Shown here one piece after another: positions 63,232-64,000 of a stretch of DNA of 64,000 nt. Position 1 is the first letter of the stretch; every line of letters begins with the position of its first letter. The position numbers and the translations under genes are program-made. This DNA comes from Streptomyces sp. RKAG290 (lineage in GTDB: Bacteria; Actinomycetota; Actinomycetes; Streptomycetales; Streptomycetaceae), in the NCBI RefSeq assembly GCF_023701695.1, contig NZ_JAJOZC010000001.1, forward strand, positions 2,728,001 through 2,792,000, written 5' to 3'. The notes under the pieces were generated by a model that had not been told where the DNA came from, did no database searches, and saw only the letters and a program-made list of their open reading frames with translations.

Positions 63232-63999
63232 TCAGAACAGGTTGACTGCGGCGAACCTGAGGACCGTCTGCGGGGCGCCCGAGAGGGCGAGGCCGGCTAC
63301 GGCGGTGAGGACGATCGCGGCCGTGAGCGGCGCCGGGGTCCGGTGCGGGGTGGTGGCCTGCGGCTGCTCCGTACCGTCCTGCGCGGGTCCGCGGAACAGC
63401 GCCGCGGTCCACTGGAGGTAGTAGTAGAGCGCGATCACGACGTTGACGGCCATGACGACCGCGAGCCAGCCGAGCCCGGCGTCGACGGCCGACGAGAAGA
63501 CGGTGACCTTGGCGAAGAGGCCGATGATCCCCGGCGGCAGCCCGGCCAGGCAGAGCAGGAAGAAGCCCATCGCCAGGGCAGCCAGGGGGCGGGTGGCGTA
63601 CAGGCCGCGGTAGTCGGTGATGCGGTTGCCGGGGTGGGTACGGGCGACCAGGGCGGCCACCGCGAACGCGCCGAGGTTCACTACGCCGTACATCAGGGCG
63701 TACGCGACGGTGGAGCCGATCTGCCGGTCGCCGGCGTACGCGGCTGCCGCGATCGGCACCAGCAGGTAGCCGGCCTGGGCGACGGACGACCAGGCGAGGA
63801 GGCGTACGGCGCTGCGGGCGCGGGTGGCGCTCTGCCGCAGTGCGGCGACGTTGCCGACGGTCATGGTGAGCGCGGCGAGGACGGCGAGGGCGGGGCCCCA
63901 GACGTCCGCGTAGGAGGGGAACGCGATCACGGTGACGAGGATGAGTCCGGAGAAGCCGACCGCCTTGCCGACCACCGAGAGGTAGGCGGCGATCGGCAG
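63232..63999 (-). CDS. nuoN: NADH-quinone oxidoreductase subunit N, C-terminal part (5' end outside window)
   Basis: The frame runs off the right edge (LPIAAYLSVVGKAVGFSGL at its start). Seven or so transmembrane segments and the antiporter-like sequences LLAWSSVAQAGYLLVPIA, LMYGVVNLGAFAVAALV and LLCLAGLPPGIIGLFAKVTVFSSAVDAG identify the C-terminal portion of complex I subunit NuoN. The GTG at 63975 is internal. It is the usual last gene of the nuo operon. Confidence 0.92.
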   Translation of the reverse strand: MPIAAYLSVVGKAVGFSGLILVTVIAFPSYADVWGPALAVLAALTMTVGNVAALRQSATRARSAVRLLAWSSVAQAGYLLVPIAAAAYAGDRQIGSTVAYALMYGVVNLGAFAVAALVARTHPGNRITDYRGLYATRPLAALAMGFFLLCLAGLPPGIIGLFAKVTVFSSAVDAGLGWLAVVMAVNVVIALYYYLQWTAALFRGPAQDGTEQPQATTPHRTPAPLTAAIVLTAVAGLALSGAPQTVLRFAAVNLF

Positions 64000-64000
64000 G

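Overview
The window is high-GC DNA from an actinomycete, almost certainly a Streptomyces. The evidence is the gene order and the lengths of the ribosomal, RpoB, RpoC and NusG proteins, the DUF397/XRE regulator pair, frequent GTG/TTG starts, and an intergenic family of GTCCGGCGATTGAGGAC repeats. Most of it is the core information-processing region of the chromosome.

Positions 1-17,800 (minus strand) hold the merged S10, spc and alpha ribosomal clusters. In transcription order these are rpsJ-rplC-rplD-rplW-rplB-rpsS-rplV-rpsC-rplP-rpmC-rpsQ, then rplN-rplX-rplE-rpsZ-rpsH-rplF-rplR-rpsE-rpmD-rplO, then secY-adk-map, and then infA-rpmJ-rpsM-rpsK-rpoA-rplQ-truA. Strong hairpins mark the S10/spc, rplO/secY, rpsK/rpoA and rplQ/truA junctions. 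Positions 18,300-22,250 (plus strand) carry a two-gene predicted RNA-repair operon: an RNA ligase fused to a polynucleotide kinase, and an MJ1316-EEP-nucleotidyltransferase protein. Positions 22,300-25,940 are an accessory patch with DUF397, an XRE regulator, a winged-helix protein, a Uma2 nuclease and a GNAT.

Positions 26,000-44,270 (minus strand) hold the str operon (rpsL-rpsG-fusA-tuf), rpoBC, rplJL behind an L10 leader, a lipoprotein gene, rplK-rplA, and tRNA-Trp-secE-nusG. Good sigma-70-type promoters are visible before rpsL, rpoB and rplJ. Positions 44,500-53,120 hold an aspartate-type aminotransferase, an adenosine deaminase, a TetR regulator divergent from an NAD(P)-binding protein, murB, an MFS exporter with its TetR regulator and palindromic operators, two MaoC-type dehydratase subunits, rpmG, and tRNA-Met and tRNA-Thr. 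Positions 53,400-58,730 hold an amidohydrolase, an NAD(P)-binding protein, and what looks like the remnant of an integrative element in tRNA-Tyr. That remnant consists of a duplicated tRNA 3' end, a reductase, a solo IS605-type TnpB and a decayed integrase. Positions 58,950-64,000 hold yajQ, an ogt-alkB DNA-repair pair, small membrane proteins, an HtpX-type protease with yccF, mscL and the 3' end of nuoN.

Six genes, including the essential rplP and fusA, are broken by single-base indels, mostly within or next to short C/G runs. The most economical explanation is draft-quality sequencing error, so all six are annotated as one gene each.
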